In this document: positions 15,861 to 22,065 of the stretch, piece by piece
How positions within the stretch are numbered: the stretch's first letter is position 1
How the letters are laid out: each line of letters begins with the position of its first letter
Source of the DNA: Candidatus Methylomirabilota bacterium
GTDB lineage: Bacteria; Methylomirabilota; Methylomirabilia; Methylomirabilales; Methylomirabilaceae
Direction of reading: 5' to 3'
Assembly: GCA_003105305.1 (NCBI GenBank)
Contig: PQAQ01000007.1
Coordinates: 1-22,065, forward strand
DNA: 22,065 bases
The notes under the pieces: generated by a model
Databases searched by the model: none
Seen by the model: the letters and a program-made list of their open reading frames with translations, nothing else
What the model was told of the DNA's origin: nothing
Made by a program: the position numbers and the translations under genes

Positions 15861-17010
15861 GCGATTCCGCGCCGCAACGATGGATGAGGCGTTGCGCCGG
15901 ATTGGGGAAGAGTTGGGTCCGGAGGCGGTCATTCTGCACACCAAGAGCGTCCCGCTGGCCGGCGCGGGTCCGCTTGCGAGGCGACAGGGCGTAGAGGTGA
16001 TGGCGGCGCTGGACGGCGATCCCCCTTCCAGGGTGTCGGGTGTCGGATGTCAGGTATCGAGTGCAAAGAGAGAGTCTCAACCTCCGTCCTCCACACCCTC
16101 CACCCTCGACCCTCCACCCACAACTCGTAACGATGCCGACGCGCTGTGGCGCGAGCTCGCGCAGGTCAAAGGGATGGTGTCCGGACTGTACGGCCGGGGG
16201 TACCTGCCGCCCGATTTGCCGGAGGCGCTCGGCCGGGCGTACTGGTCGCTGCTGGCCCAAGAGGTGGAGGAGGGCGTGGCCCATCGGTGGATTATCTCGA
16301 TACGGGACCGACTGCGGGAGGCGGCTTCATCCGAGCCGACGCCGGTGTCGACGCTGCTCGCCGAGGTGCTGGCGCGGGAGATCGTCGGCACGCCGCCCGC
16401 TGTCGTGCGGAACGGGCGTCGCGTGGTGGCGCTGGTCGGTCCGACCGGCGTCGGCAAGACGACGACCATCGCGAAGCTCGCGGCCGGCTGTCGGTTTCGA
16501 GAGGGGAAGCGGGTCGCGCTGATCACGACCGACACCTATCGGATCGCCGGCGCCCAACAGCTCAAGAGTTACGCCGAGCTGATCGGCCTGTCCTACTGTG
16601 TGGCGCCGCATCCGGATGACCTGAAGCGGGCGCTGGCGAACGAGCGCGACGCCGATGTGGTCTTCATCGATACGGTCGGACGAAGCGCACGGCGGCCGGA
16701 CCAGTTGGAGGAGTTGGCGAACTACGTTCGCGGCGACGACGGCTGCGAGGTGTCGCTGGTCCTGAGCGCGACGACCAAGCGGGCCGACCTGCTGCAGGCG
16801 GTCGAAGGGTACCGGCCGCTTCGTTTCACATCGATTATCGCCACCAAGCTCGATGAGACCGCCGCCGTAGGGCCGGTGTTGGAGGCCGCGCTGACGGCGG
16901 CCGCCCCGATTTCGTATCTCACGACAGGTCAAGAGGTGCCGGACGACATCGAAGAGGCGCAACCGGTCCGGCTTGCGCAACGTCTGGTCGACGGACAGGC
17001 GGGGGGGTAG
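15850..17010 (+). CDS. flhF: SRP-type GTPase FlhF (flagellar placement)
   Basis: The protein has 386 residues, with an 11-base overlap with flhA. The basic N-terminal B domain (HLKRFRAATMDEALRRIGEE, then LGPEAVILHTKSV) is followed by a linker, an N domain and the G domain. GTPase motifs: P-loop G197-PTGVGK-T204, G3 D274-TVGR-278 (the common form is DTAGR), and G4 T332-KLD-335; ITTDTYRIAGAQQLKSYAEL is the SRP-family insertion region. FlhF sets the site and number of polar flagella. The linker at about residues 58-94 encodes a repeat-derived stretch (see the repeat at 16034-16116) with SGVGCQVSS and Pro-rich sequence unlike its surroundings; the frame is kept. FlhG follows immediately. Confidence 0.95.
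   Translation: MHLKRFRAATMDEALRRIGEELGPEAVILHTKSVPLAGAGPLARRQGVEVMAALDGDPPSRVSGVGCQVSSAKRESQPPSSTPSTLDPPPTTRNDADALWRELAQVKGMVSGLYGRGYLPPDLPEALGRAYWSLLAQEVEEGVAHRWIISIRDRLREAASSEPTPVSTLLAEVLAREIVGTPPAVVRNGRRVVALVGPTGVGKTTTIAKLAAGCRFREGKRVALITTDTYRIAGAQQLKSYAELIGLSYCVAPHPDDLKRALANERDADVVFIDTVGRSARRPDQLEELANYVRGDDGCEVSLVLSATTKRADLLQAVEGYRPLRFTSIIATKLDETAAVGPVLEAALTAAAPISYLTTGQEVPDDIEEAQPVRLAQRLVDGQAGG
16034..16116 (+). repeat. Two heptameric tandem repeat arrays inside flhF
   Basis: Four 7-base units (TGTCGGG, TGTCGGA, TGTCAGG, TATCGAG) occupy 16034-16061. A pyrimidine-rich array follows, with CCCTCCA, CCCTCGA and CCCTCCA at 16096-16116 and more degenerate copies just upstream. The strand asymmetry and low complexity are unlike the surrounding coding sequence. 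The insert falls in the variable B-N linker of FlhF and preserves the frame, so it is probably a tolerated insertion of non-coding-type repeat DNA. Confidence 0.7.
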
Positions 17011-17015
17011 AGCAA

Positions 17016-17867
17016 ATGCAGGATCAGGCATCAAAGCTTCGCGACAGCGCAACCGCCACCGACTGCAGGCTTCGGACGATTGCGATCACCAGCGGCAAGG
17101 GGGGCGTCGGGAAGACCTCCCTGGCGGTGAATCTCGGCCTGATGTTGGCGGGGGAAGGCCGTCGCGTCGCCCTCCTTGACGGCGATATGGGTCTGGCAAA
17201 CGTTGATGTGATGTTGGGGTTGACGCCGGAATTCACGCTTCGCCATGTCGTCGAGGGACAAAAGGAGCTTCACGAGATCATGCTTCCGGGGCCGAACGGC
17301 CTGTACGTGATTCCGGCCAGCCGTGGGATCGAGGAGATGGCCCATCTCGCCCCAGCGGACCAGGCCGCGCTGCTGGAGCGGCTGGGACAACTGGAGGGGA
17401 TGGTTGACATCCTGCTGCTGGATACCGCGGCAGGGATCTCGCCCAACGTACTCAGTCTGATCCTGGCGGCCGATGAGGCGATCGTCGTCACGAGTCCGGA
17501 GCCCACCGCCATCACCGACGCGTACGCGGTGATCAAGGTCCTGTCCCGCCATCGCGCCGATCCGCGCGCGGGCATCCTGGTGAATATGGCGGACGGATCG
17601 GCTCAGGCAGAGGAGCTGTTCGAAGAGTTGCGGCGGGTGATCCGCCATTTTCTCAAGGTGGACGTTCGGTTTGTGGGTCATGTGCTCCGGGACGAGTGCG
17701 TCGGACGGGCGGTCTGCGAGCAGAAGCCGTTTTCGATCTGCTTCCCGTATGCCAGAGCATCGCGGTCGCTGGCCGATCTGGCGAGAACGCTCGTCGTTCC
17801 AGGTCCGCGCGAGCCGCAACCGGAGCCGTTCTGGGATCGGATGGCGCACTGGGCGGCGCAATTATGA
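17016..17867 (+). CDS. flhG: MinD-like ATPase FlhG (flagellar number control)
   Basis: The protein has 283 residues. A deviant Walker A motif S26-GKGGVGKT-34 (signature Lys28 and Lys33) defines the MinD/ParA group, followed by LLDGDMGLANVDVMLGL and the Walker B-like region VDILLLDTAAGISPNVLSL. The N-terminal DQASKLR (residues 3-9) matches the DQAxxLR helix by which FlhG stimulates the FlhF GTPase. FlhG limits flagellar number and helps assemble the C-ring. The start lies 6 bases after the flhF stop. The C-terminus is slightly extended (WDRMAHWAAQL) and amphipathic, possibly a membrane-targeting helix. Confidence 0.94.
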   Translation: MQDQASKLRDSATATDCRLRTIAITSGKGGVGKTSLAVNLGLMLAGEGRRVALLDGDMGLANVDVMLGLTPEFTLRHVVEGQKELHEIMLPGPNGLYVIPASRGIEEMAHLAPADQAALLERLGQLEGMVDILLLDTAAGISPNVLSLILAADEAIVVTSPEPTAITDAYAVIKVLSRHRADPRAGILVNMADGSAQAEELFEELRRVIRHFLKVDVRFVGHVLRDECVGRAVCEQKPFSICFPYARASRSLADLARTLVVPGPREPQPEPFWDRMAHWAAQL

Positions 17868-17878
17868 GCGGCAGGTGG

Positions 17879-17949
17879 ATAGGCTGAAGGGGCGCAGAGT
17901 GAAGGCTTGAAGGAGGAATTCTCTAAGACCCTTCAGCCTCATAGCCTAT
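17879..17949. repeat. Inverted repeat with a Shine-Dalgarno-like site in the loop, upstream of fliA
   Basis: AGGCTGAAGGG (17881-17891) pairs perfectly over 11 bases with CCCTTCAGCCT (17929-17939). A second arm, AGCCTAT (17943-17949), can also pair with ATAGGCT (17879-17885). The loop contains AAGGAGG (17910-17916), about 31 bases before the first fliA ATG and so too far for direct use. The AGGCT/AGCCT units recall the repeat after flgE. It may be an inserted small repeat that separated fliA from its original ribosome site, or a regulatory structure. Confidence 0.65.
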
Positions 17950-19342
17950 GAGTGAGGAACAAATGGAGATTACGCGAGACGAATGGCGGGCTTACCGCCG
18001 TACGAAGGATCCCGGGCTGAGGGATCGGCTGATCACGGCGAACATCCGCCTTGTGCGCCAGGTCGCCGGTCGCCTCTCGCTGCAACTGCCGTCATGTGTG
18101 GAGTTGGACGATCTGGAGAGCGCCGGCGCGGTGGGCCTCGTGAGCGCCGTCGAGCACTACGATCCGGAGCAGCCGTCGGAGTTCGCCACCTACGCTCAAC
18201 ATCGGATTCGCGGCGCGATTCTCGACGATCTCAGGGCACAGGATTTCGCGCCGCGCTCGCTTCGGGCCAGGGCGCGGGAGATTCAGCAGACGCTGTTTCG
18301 GTTGGAGGGCAGCCTGGGACGGGAACCCGACGACGACGAGGTCGCGGCGGCGCTCGGCATAGACCGGGACAGCTACTGGCGCGTGCTGGGCGAGATCCGG
18401 GGGATGGTGCTGATGTCGCTCGACGAGCCCGGCGTCGAGGCCGACGGCGCGGAAAGCGATCGGCTCGTGTGGGAGCTCCCCGACTCGACGTCCGGCGATC
18501 CGTCTACCATTGTCGCGTCAAAGGAACGGGTGCGGCTCCTGGGCAAGATCATCGAGGCGCTGCCGAAGCAGGAGCGGCTCGTGCTGACCTTGTACTATGT
18601 TGAGGAGCTGACTATGAAGGAGATCGGCCGGGTGCTCGAGGTCTCGGAATCGCGCGTCTCGCAGATCCACACCGCCGCCGTCCTCCGGATGCGGGCCAGA
18701 CTCTCGCAGGTCAAGCTCCGACGGGACGACCTGATCCACGAGGAGAGCGCGAGTTTCACCCTTCGCGAACTGGTGCTGGCCCTCTTCGTGAGCATGAGCC
18801 TGCTGGTCGGGGGGTGCGCGTCGTTGTCGGGGCCGCCCCCGCCGCGGACGGTCGTAATCCCCAGAGAGGGCCGGACCGTCGTCCTGCCGGCGCCGGAGAC
18901 GGTCGAGGATCGTCCGCTGGTCGAGGAGGTGGCGCGACTCTTCGTGCTCGAGATGTCGCATGCCGGGATCGACGTTCGGGGGCCGGACTGGGTGCGGGAC
19001 GAGGCCAGATCACACGGCTGGGATTGGCACGCGGATCAGTGGCCGCGCCTGAATGACCCCGCCCTCCACGCGCAGACCCCCGGATCCGAATCCGGCGGGA
19101 TCGATTGGGCGGCGCTGGGGGTCAGACGTGTCCTCGTCGTTGCATTGCAGGGTGTCGACCAGCATTGGGACGGAACGGTCCGAGTGACGAGGGTCGGGTT
19201 GGAGGCAAGGCTCGTCGCCGTGCCGTCCGGGACGGTGCTGTGGGCCGGAAAGGTCGCGCCGGGGAGCGCCGGGACGGCCGGGTGGTCGTTTGAGCGGGCG
19301 ACACGCATCGCGGTGCGACAGTTGGCGGACACTTTTCGGTAA
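17948..19342 (+). CDS. fliA: FliA (sigma-28) in one frame with a C-terminal lipoprotein-like region
   Basis: The protein has 464 residues, whereas FliA is normally about 230-260. Residues 1-256 are a full sigma-28 factor: region 2 with LITANIRLVRQVAGRLS and EFATYAQHRIRGAILDDLRA, region 3, and region 4 with LPKQERLVLTLYYVEELTMK and VLEVSESRVSQIHTAA. With no stop codon the frame continues into a hydrophobic helix (about 271-290, LVLALFVSMSLLVGGC) ending in a lipobox-like cysteine (C290). A periplasmic-type domain follows to residue 464, with VLVVALQGVDQHWDGTVRV and EARLVAVPSGTVLWAGKVAP, loosely like CsgG/TolB-N-type lipoproteins. Internal starts (GTG 18773, GTG 18788, ATG 18794) lack a well-placed ribosome site. 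An alternative fliA start is ATG 17963, which has GTGAGG 5 bases upstream. It may be a real fusion, or two genes whose separating stop was lost. Confidence 0.85.
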   Translation: MSEEQMEITRDEWRAYRRTKDPGLRDRLITANIRLVRQVAGRLSLQLPSCVELDDLESAGAVGLVSAVEHYDPEQPSEFATYAQHRIRGAILDDLRAQDFAPRSLRARAREIQQTLFRLEGSLGREPDDDEVAAALGIDRDSYWRVLGEIRGMVLMSLDEPGVEADGAESDRLVWELPDSTSGDPSTIVASKERVRLLGKIIEALPKQERLVLTLYYVEELTMKEIGRVLEVSESRVSQIHTAAVLRMRARLSQVKLRRDDLIHEESASFTLRELVLALFVSMSLLVGGCASLSGPPPPRTVVIPREGRTVVLPAPETVEDRPLVEEVARLFVLEMSHAGIDVRGPDWVRDEARSHGWDWHADQWPRLNDPALHAQTPGSESGGIDWAALGVRRVLVVALQGVDQHWDGTVRVTRVGLEARLVAVPSGTVLWAGKVAPGSAGTAGWSFERATRIAVRQLADTFR

Positions 19343-19357
19343 CGCGTCGCGGACGAG

Positions 19358-19669
19358 ATGGACAGCCTTTCGAGAATCAACGAGTCGATACCGGACGTCG
19401 GGGCGGCGGAGCGGGTGAGCGAGGCGCGCCGGCAGGCCGGAGAGCGACAGAAGGGGGCCGCGCGGCGGCGGGCCAAGCGGACACCATCGGCGGCGGCGTC
19501 CGGCGATGGAGGCGGGTCGCGCGCGGGGCAGGAGGGCGACCGTCCCGTTCAGGCGGACTCCGGCGAGATGCGGCCGACCGATCAGGAGCGTTCGGAAGCG
19601 TGTTATGGCCGAAACAGGACCGTCGCGCCGATCCTGCCGAAGGGTCGGGTCATCGATATCGCGATCTGA
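19358..19669 (+). CDS. Small hydrophilic protein of unknown function
   Basis: The protein has 103 residues and is not recognised. It is highly charged and low in hydrophobic residues, with an Arg/Lys/Ala-rich middle (EARRQAGERQKGAARRRAKR) and no membrane segment or signal peptide. The C-terminus ends RVIDIAI, similar to the short V-D-I endings of small proteins found beside fliA in other flagellar clusters. Its place between fliA and the DUF2802-like gene, on the same strand with short gaps, supports a real gene; the ribosome site is weak. It may be a DNA/RNA-binding or disordered accessory protein, but no function can be assigned. Confidence 0.5.
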   Translation: MDSLSRINESIPDVGAAERVSEARRQAGERQKGAARRRAKRTPSAAASGDGGGSRAGQEGDRPVQADSGEMRPTDQERSEACYGRNRTVAPILPKGRVIDIAI

Positions 19670-19691
19670 ATCACGATCGGAGGAGGGGGAG

Positions 19692-20267
19692 ATGAGCGCG
19701 TGGGATGCGTCAATCGTCAGGGAGTTGGATACCTATCTGTTCACGCTCGGAGCGCAGGAGGCAGCCGTACTCGGTTCGCTGGCCATCGCGTTGGTCGCCG
19801 CCTGCACGGCGTTCGTGCTGTTGAGACGACAACGTCACGAGACGACCCCGCAGGCTGAGGTCGGCGGTGTGAAGCCGTCCGATGTGGCGCCGCAGAAAGT
19901 CGATGGCGTGGCGGCGGCTCAGGCGGAGCTTCGAGAGCTGGTTCGGGAGTTCTCGGCGCTGGCGGCGCAGGTGTTGCGAACGGTCGACCGGCATCAGGCG
20001 CCGCCGAGGCTGCCGGAGGCCGGAGGGGCGGCCTTGCAGCTACTTGACCTGGGGCTGAGCCCGGCAGACGCGGCTCGGGCGACCGGGATGAGCATGGGGG
20101 AGGTGGCGCTGCTCATGAATCTGCGAAAGGTAAAAGCGTCGACGCTTCGCCTCCCGGCCATGTCGTCGATCGGAGGAGAGGAATCGACCGATGAGTCGAT
20201 CGGCGGCCACGGCGCCGGAACCGGCAGGCCGGTCTGGGGGAACGAGGATGGACGTCAGGTGGGCTGA
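19692..20267 (+). CDS. DUF2802/DUF6115-like membrane-anchored protein
   Basis: The protein has 191 residues from the ATG at 19692, chosen because AGGAGGGGG precedes it; the open frame extends upstream to 19506 but without family sequence. One N-terminal membrane helix lies at about 25-46 (VLGSLAIALVAACTAFVLLR), followed by a coiled-coil-like stretch with AAAQAELRELVREFSALAAQ. A small helix-turn-helix-like motif (LLDLGLSPADAARATGMSMG, then EVALLMNLRK) is typical of DUF2802-type proteins found downstream of fliA in flagellar operons. Its function is unknown. The C-terminal 40 residues are Gly/Ser-rich. Its end overlaps the next gene. Confidence 0.8.
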   Translation: MSAWDASIVRELDTYLFTLGAQEAAVLGSLAIALVAACTAFVLLRRQRHETTPQAEVGGVKPSDVAPQKVDGVAAAQAELRELVREFSALAAQVLRTVDRHQAPPRLPEAGGAALQLLDLGLSPADAARATGMSMGEVALLMNLRKVKASTLRLPAMSSIGGEESTDESIGGHGAGTGRPVWGNEDGRQVG

Positions 20268-21129
20268 GCGCCACGCGGGGGCGACGAGCGCGACCGATCA
20301 TCGGGGCAGATCGGGTTGGCCTGAAGAGGGATCTGGCGGACCCGACTTTCCCCGTCTGCTGACGGAGGCCGGCCTGCGTCACACGATCGCGGCCGCGTCC
20401 GAAGGCCTGCCGGAGACGGCGGCGCGGGCCGTGCGCACCGTTCGCCATGGCGACACGCTGTCGGGTCTGGTCCAGGCGGCGTTGCGCGAGGCCGGGATAC
20501 CGGCGAACGCGAGCGCGCTGTACCGCGCGGTCGGCGTCGTCGCCGACGCCAATCGTCTAGCGGACCCCGACCGCATCCGTCCCGGCCAGGCCATTGACCT
20601 GTCCGCCGTCATCCCCAACGCGGTACCGAACGAGCGGGCCGGCGACATCCGTCTCGACGACGAAGGCGTCCATGGGATCCGCGATGCGGCCCTCGGCATC
20701 CTGCGCGGCCTGAAGACATTTATGCAATCGTTTGCTGGTCGATTCAGCTCGTCATTCGGCGCCCGGATCGATCCGGTGACCGGATTGAGGGCGTTTCATG
20801 CCGGCGTGGACATCAGGATGCCGGCCGGATCGCTCGTGTATCCTGCGGCGCCTGGACGGGTCATCTTCAGCGGCCGGACGGCCGGATACGGCAATCTGGT
20901 GATCCTGGCGCATGCGGGGGGATTTACGACCTCCTACGGCCACAACGCGTCCAATCTGATCCCCGCCGGAACGGTCGTGGATCGGGGAATGCCGATCGCC
21001 GTTGTCGGCGCGACGGGCAGGGCCACCGGACCGCATCTGCACTTCGAACTTCGCAAGGACGGCCACCCCATCAATCCGGATGTCACAGCTCGGGCATTGG
21101 AGGATCACGGTGGAGCGCAAGATCTGTAA
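20191..21129 (+). CDS. LysM-containing M23 peptidase in the flagellar operon
   Basis: The protein has 312 residues. A LysM peptidoglycan-binding domain lies at about 79-150 (VRTVRHGDTLSGLVQAALRE, later NRLADPDRIRPGQAIDLSAV). The M23 (LytM-type) peptidase domain covers about 190-300. Its zinc ligands are intact: H203 and D207 in FHAGVDI, and H282/H284 in PHLHFEL, with YGHN between them. It should cleave peptidoglycan peptide bridges. No signal peptide or membrane helix is visible in the first 60 residues, so its export route is unclear. It starts at ATG 20191 (GGAGGAGAGG 9-10 bases upstream), overlapping the previous gene by 77 bases; ATG 20248 is an alternative. It is likely involved in rod penetration of the cell wall, as FlgJ is elsewhere. 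Confidence 0.85.
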   Translation: MSRSAATAPEPAGRSGGTRMDVRWAERHAGATSATDHRGRSGWPEEGSGGPDFPRLLTEAGLRHTIAAASEGLPETAARAVRTVRHGDTLSGLVQAALREAGIPANASALYRAVGVVADANRLADPDRIRPGQAIDLSAVIPNAVPNERAGDIRLDDEGVHGIRDAALGILRGLKTFMQSFAGRFSSSFGARIDPVTGLRAFHAGVDIRMPAGSLVYPAAPGRVIFSGRTAGYGNLVILAHAGGFTTSYGHNASNLIPAGTVVDRGMPIAVVGATGRATGPHLHFELRKDGHPINPDVTARALEDHGGAQDL

Positions 21130-21760
21130 GGGAGTGAAGGCGGAAATCGGATTTGCCGATTCCCCTGTCTCAATGGTTGGGACGATTGTCGATGTCAATT
21201 CGCAGAGGCTTGTAGTCTCGCTGACGCAGGATCAGGGCGCGGGTCGGTCGGCGGCGACGCCCAAAACGAATCGCCTCGGCGGAGTGCGGGTAGTCGCAAC
21301 CGCCAACGACGCCCTGTATCGTTTTACCTCGACCCTGCTTCAATCGTCGGATTCCCTGCTGTATCTGTCGTTTCCCGGAGAGGTGCAACGGGTTCAGCGG
21401 AGGGAAGACGTCAGACAACCCTGCCTGATCGACGTAGAAGTCAAAATACCGAGGGGCGAGCGGGTTCCTTCAAGGCGTGCGCGGGCCACAGCGGTGAATA
21501 TCAGTTGCGGCGGACTGCTCATCATCTTCGACGGACGCCTTGAGGTTGGGGATGCCGTCGCGCTGTCGATGGAGCTTCCGGACGGCGGGCCGCTTGCCGA
21601 GGTGGCCGCGCGCGTCGTCCGGACTGAGCCGTATTCGCATCGCGGACAGGAGCTGATGAGGGTTGCGCTCCGTCTCGAGCGGCTGCAGCCCGCGGACCGG
21701 AAGCGACTGACGCAGTTCATCACGAAATGCCAGGTGAAAGCGCGAGCGACGTCGTTGTAG
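21110..21760 (+). CDS. YcgR-like PilZ c-di-GMP-binding flagellar protein
   Basis: The protein has 216 residues from the GTG at 21110, which has GGAGG 6 bases upstream; a longer open frame to 21002 lies inside the peptidase gene. The N-terminal half is YcgR-N-like beta-structure (MVGTIVDVNSQRLVVSLTQD, then FTSTLLQSSDSLLYLSF). The PilZ domain starts near residue 90 and has both c-di-GMP motifs: R98-xxx-R102 (RREDVR) and N130-x-S132-xx-G135 (NISCGG). It probably links c-di-GMP to motor function, as the YcgR brake does. It overlaps the peptidase stop by 20 bases and is the last gene of the operon, before a strong hairpin. Confidence 0.88.
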   Translation: MERKICKGVKAEIGFADSPVSMVGTIVDVNSQRLVVSLTQDQGAGRSAATPKTNRLGGVRVVATANDALYRFTSTLLQSSDSLLYLSFPGEVQRVQRREDVRQPCLIDVEVKIPRGERVPSRRARATAVNISCGGLLIIFDGRLEVGDAVALSMELPDGGPLAEVAARVVRTEPYSHRGQELMRVALRLERLQPADRKRLTQFITKCQVKARATSL

Positions 21761-21802
21761 CAGCGGCCGATCCGCGGGCTGTGACTCGCGGATCGGCCGC
21801 TG
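21761..21802. terminator. Perfect 16-bp hairpin at the end of the operon
   Basis: CAGCGGCCGATCCGCG (21761-21776) pairs exactly with 21787-21802 around a 10-base loop, directly after the PilZ stop codon. There is no T-run on the plus strand. The next gene converges from the right, so it may serve as a bidirectional terminator or RNA 3'-end stabiliser. Confidence 0.75.
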
Positions 21803-21830
21803 CGCGTTCGGACGCTTCCCTCACTCCCCG

Positions 21831-22065
21831 TTAAAACTCCTCGAAGCCGCCATGCGCGGCATCGGTCCCAGTGGCCGCCGCGACGGCCTGACGCCCGCGG
21901 CCGGTCGCAGACGCCGCGTCGCTCTTGCCCCGCGCCTTGCCTTTCAGGGGAATCACCTTGCCGGCGCTCTCGATGACGGTCGCTGAGGCGGCGGTTCCGG
22001 CGCCGGATTGCGCCGAGCGCGCCAATGTAAACTTCGCGACTTGGGCCGACAGCTCCTCGGCCTGC
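21831..22065 (-). CDS. Methyl-accepting chemotaxis protein, C-terminal part only
   Basis: Only about 77 C-terminal residues are present; the gene continues past the right edge. The visible start of the frame reads QAEELSAQVAKFTLARSA, the normal end of an MCP signalling helical hairpin. An Ala/Gly/Ser/Thr-rich linker of about 55 residues (VIESAGKVIPLKGKARGKSD and onward) leads to the final GGFEEF. The last five residues, GFEEF, fit the x-aromatic-x-x-aromatic consensus of CheR/CheB-tethering pentapeptides (NWETF in enteric Tar/Tsr). The protein is a membrane or cytoplasmic chemoreceptor; its sensory part cannot be seen. Confidence 0.82.
   Translation of the reverse strand, partial: QAEELSAQVAKFTLARSAQSGAGTAASATVIESAGKVIPLKGKARGKSDAASATGRGRQAVAAATGTDAAHGGFEEF

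Noticed and set aside
16034..16116. Possible CRISPR-like array in flhF
   Set aside because: The repeats are 7 bases long with no spacers and lie within an intact coding frame.
21002..21109. Upstream extension of the PilZ gene
   Set aside because: It lies inside the peptidase gene; GTG 21110 has a well-placed GGAGG and starts at the family domain.

Overview
This is a flagellar biosynthesis and chemotaxis locus from a GC-rich, Gram-negative bacterium. About twenty plus-strand genes run head to tail, and one minus-strand gene enters at the right edge. The outer-membrane biology (a lipobox, a FliL/MotE-type periplasmic system), the FlhF/FlhG pair that normally specifies polar flagella, a sigma-54-type promoter and a FliA sigma factor all point to a polarly flagellated diderm. 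The gene order resembles that of deep-branching and deltaproteobacterial lineages. The dispersed short intergenic repeats would suit something like NC10/Methylomirabilota or Nitrospirota, but the taxon is only an inference.

Region 1 (1-7838) holds hook and early structural genes: a 5'-truncated motE, fliK, an FlgD-related protein without the usual FlgD N-terminus, flgD, flgE, a glycosyltransferase, flbD and fliL. The stator genes motA/motB, often found between flbD and fliL in related clusters, are absent. A 354-base gap (7839-8192) carries a near-perfect sigma-54 (-24/-12) promoter and opens the second transcription unit.

Region 2 (8193-17867) is a tightly packed switch and export operon with many start/stop overlaps: fliM, a long FliN/FliY-type gene with a CheC-like domain, fliO, fliP, fliQ, fliR, flhB, flhA, flhF and flhG. 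It encodes the C-ring, the export gate and the polar-placement GTPase/ATPase pair.

Region 3 (17948-21760) carries regulatory and accessory genes. They are fliA in one uninterrupted frame with a putative lipoprotein (the most unusual feature of the window), a small unknown protein, a membrane-anchored DUF2802-like protein, a LysM-M23 peptidase without a signal peptide, and a YcgR-like PilZ protein. A perfect 16-bp hairpin ends the unit. Beyond it lies the C-terminus of a convergent methyl-accepting chemotaxis protein with a CheR/CheB-type tether.

Four different short repeat or palindrome elements sit between or inside these genes: after flgE, before fliO, inside flhF and before fliA. This suggests that the genome contains mobile or amplified small repeats which have been tolerated even inside an essential operon.
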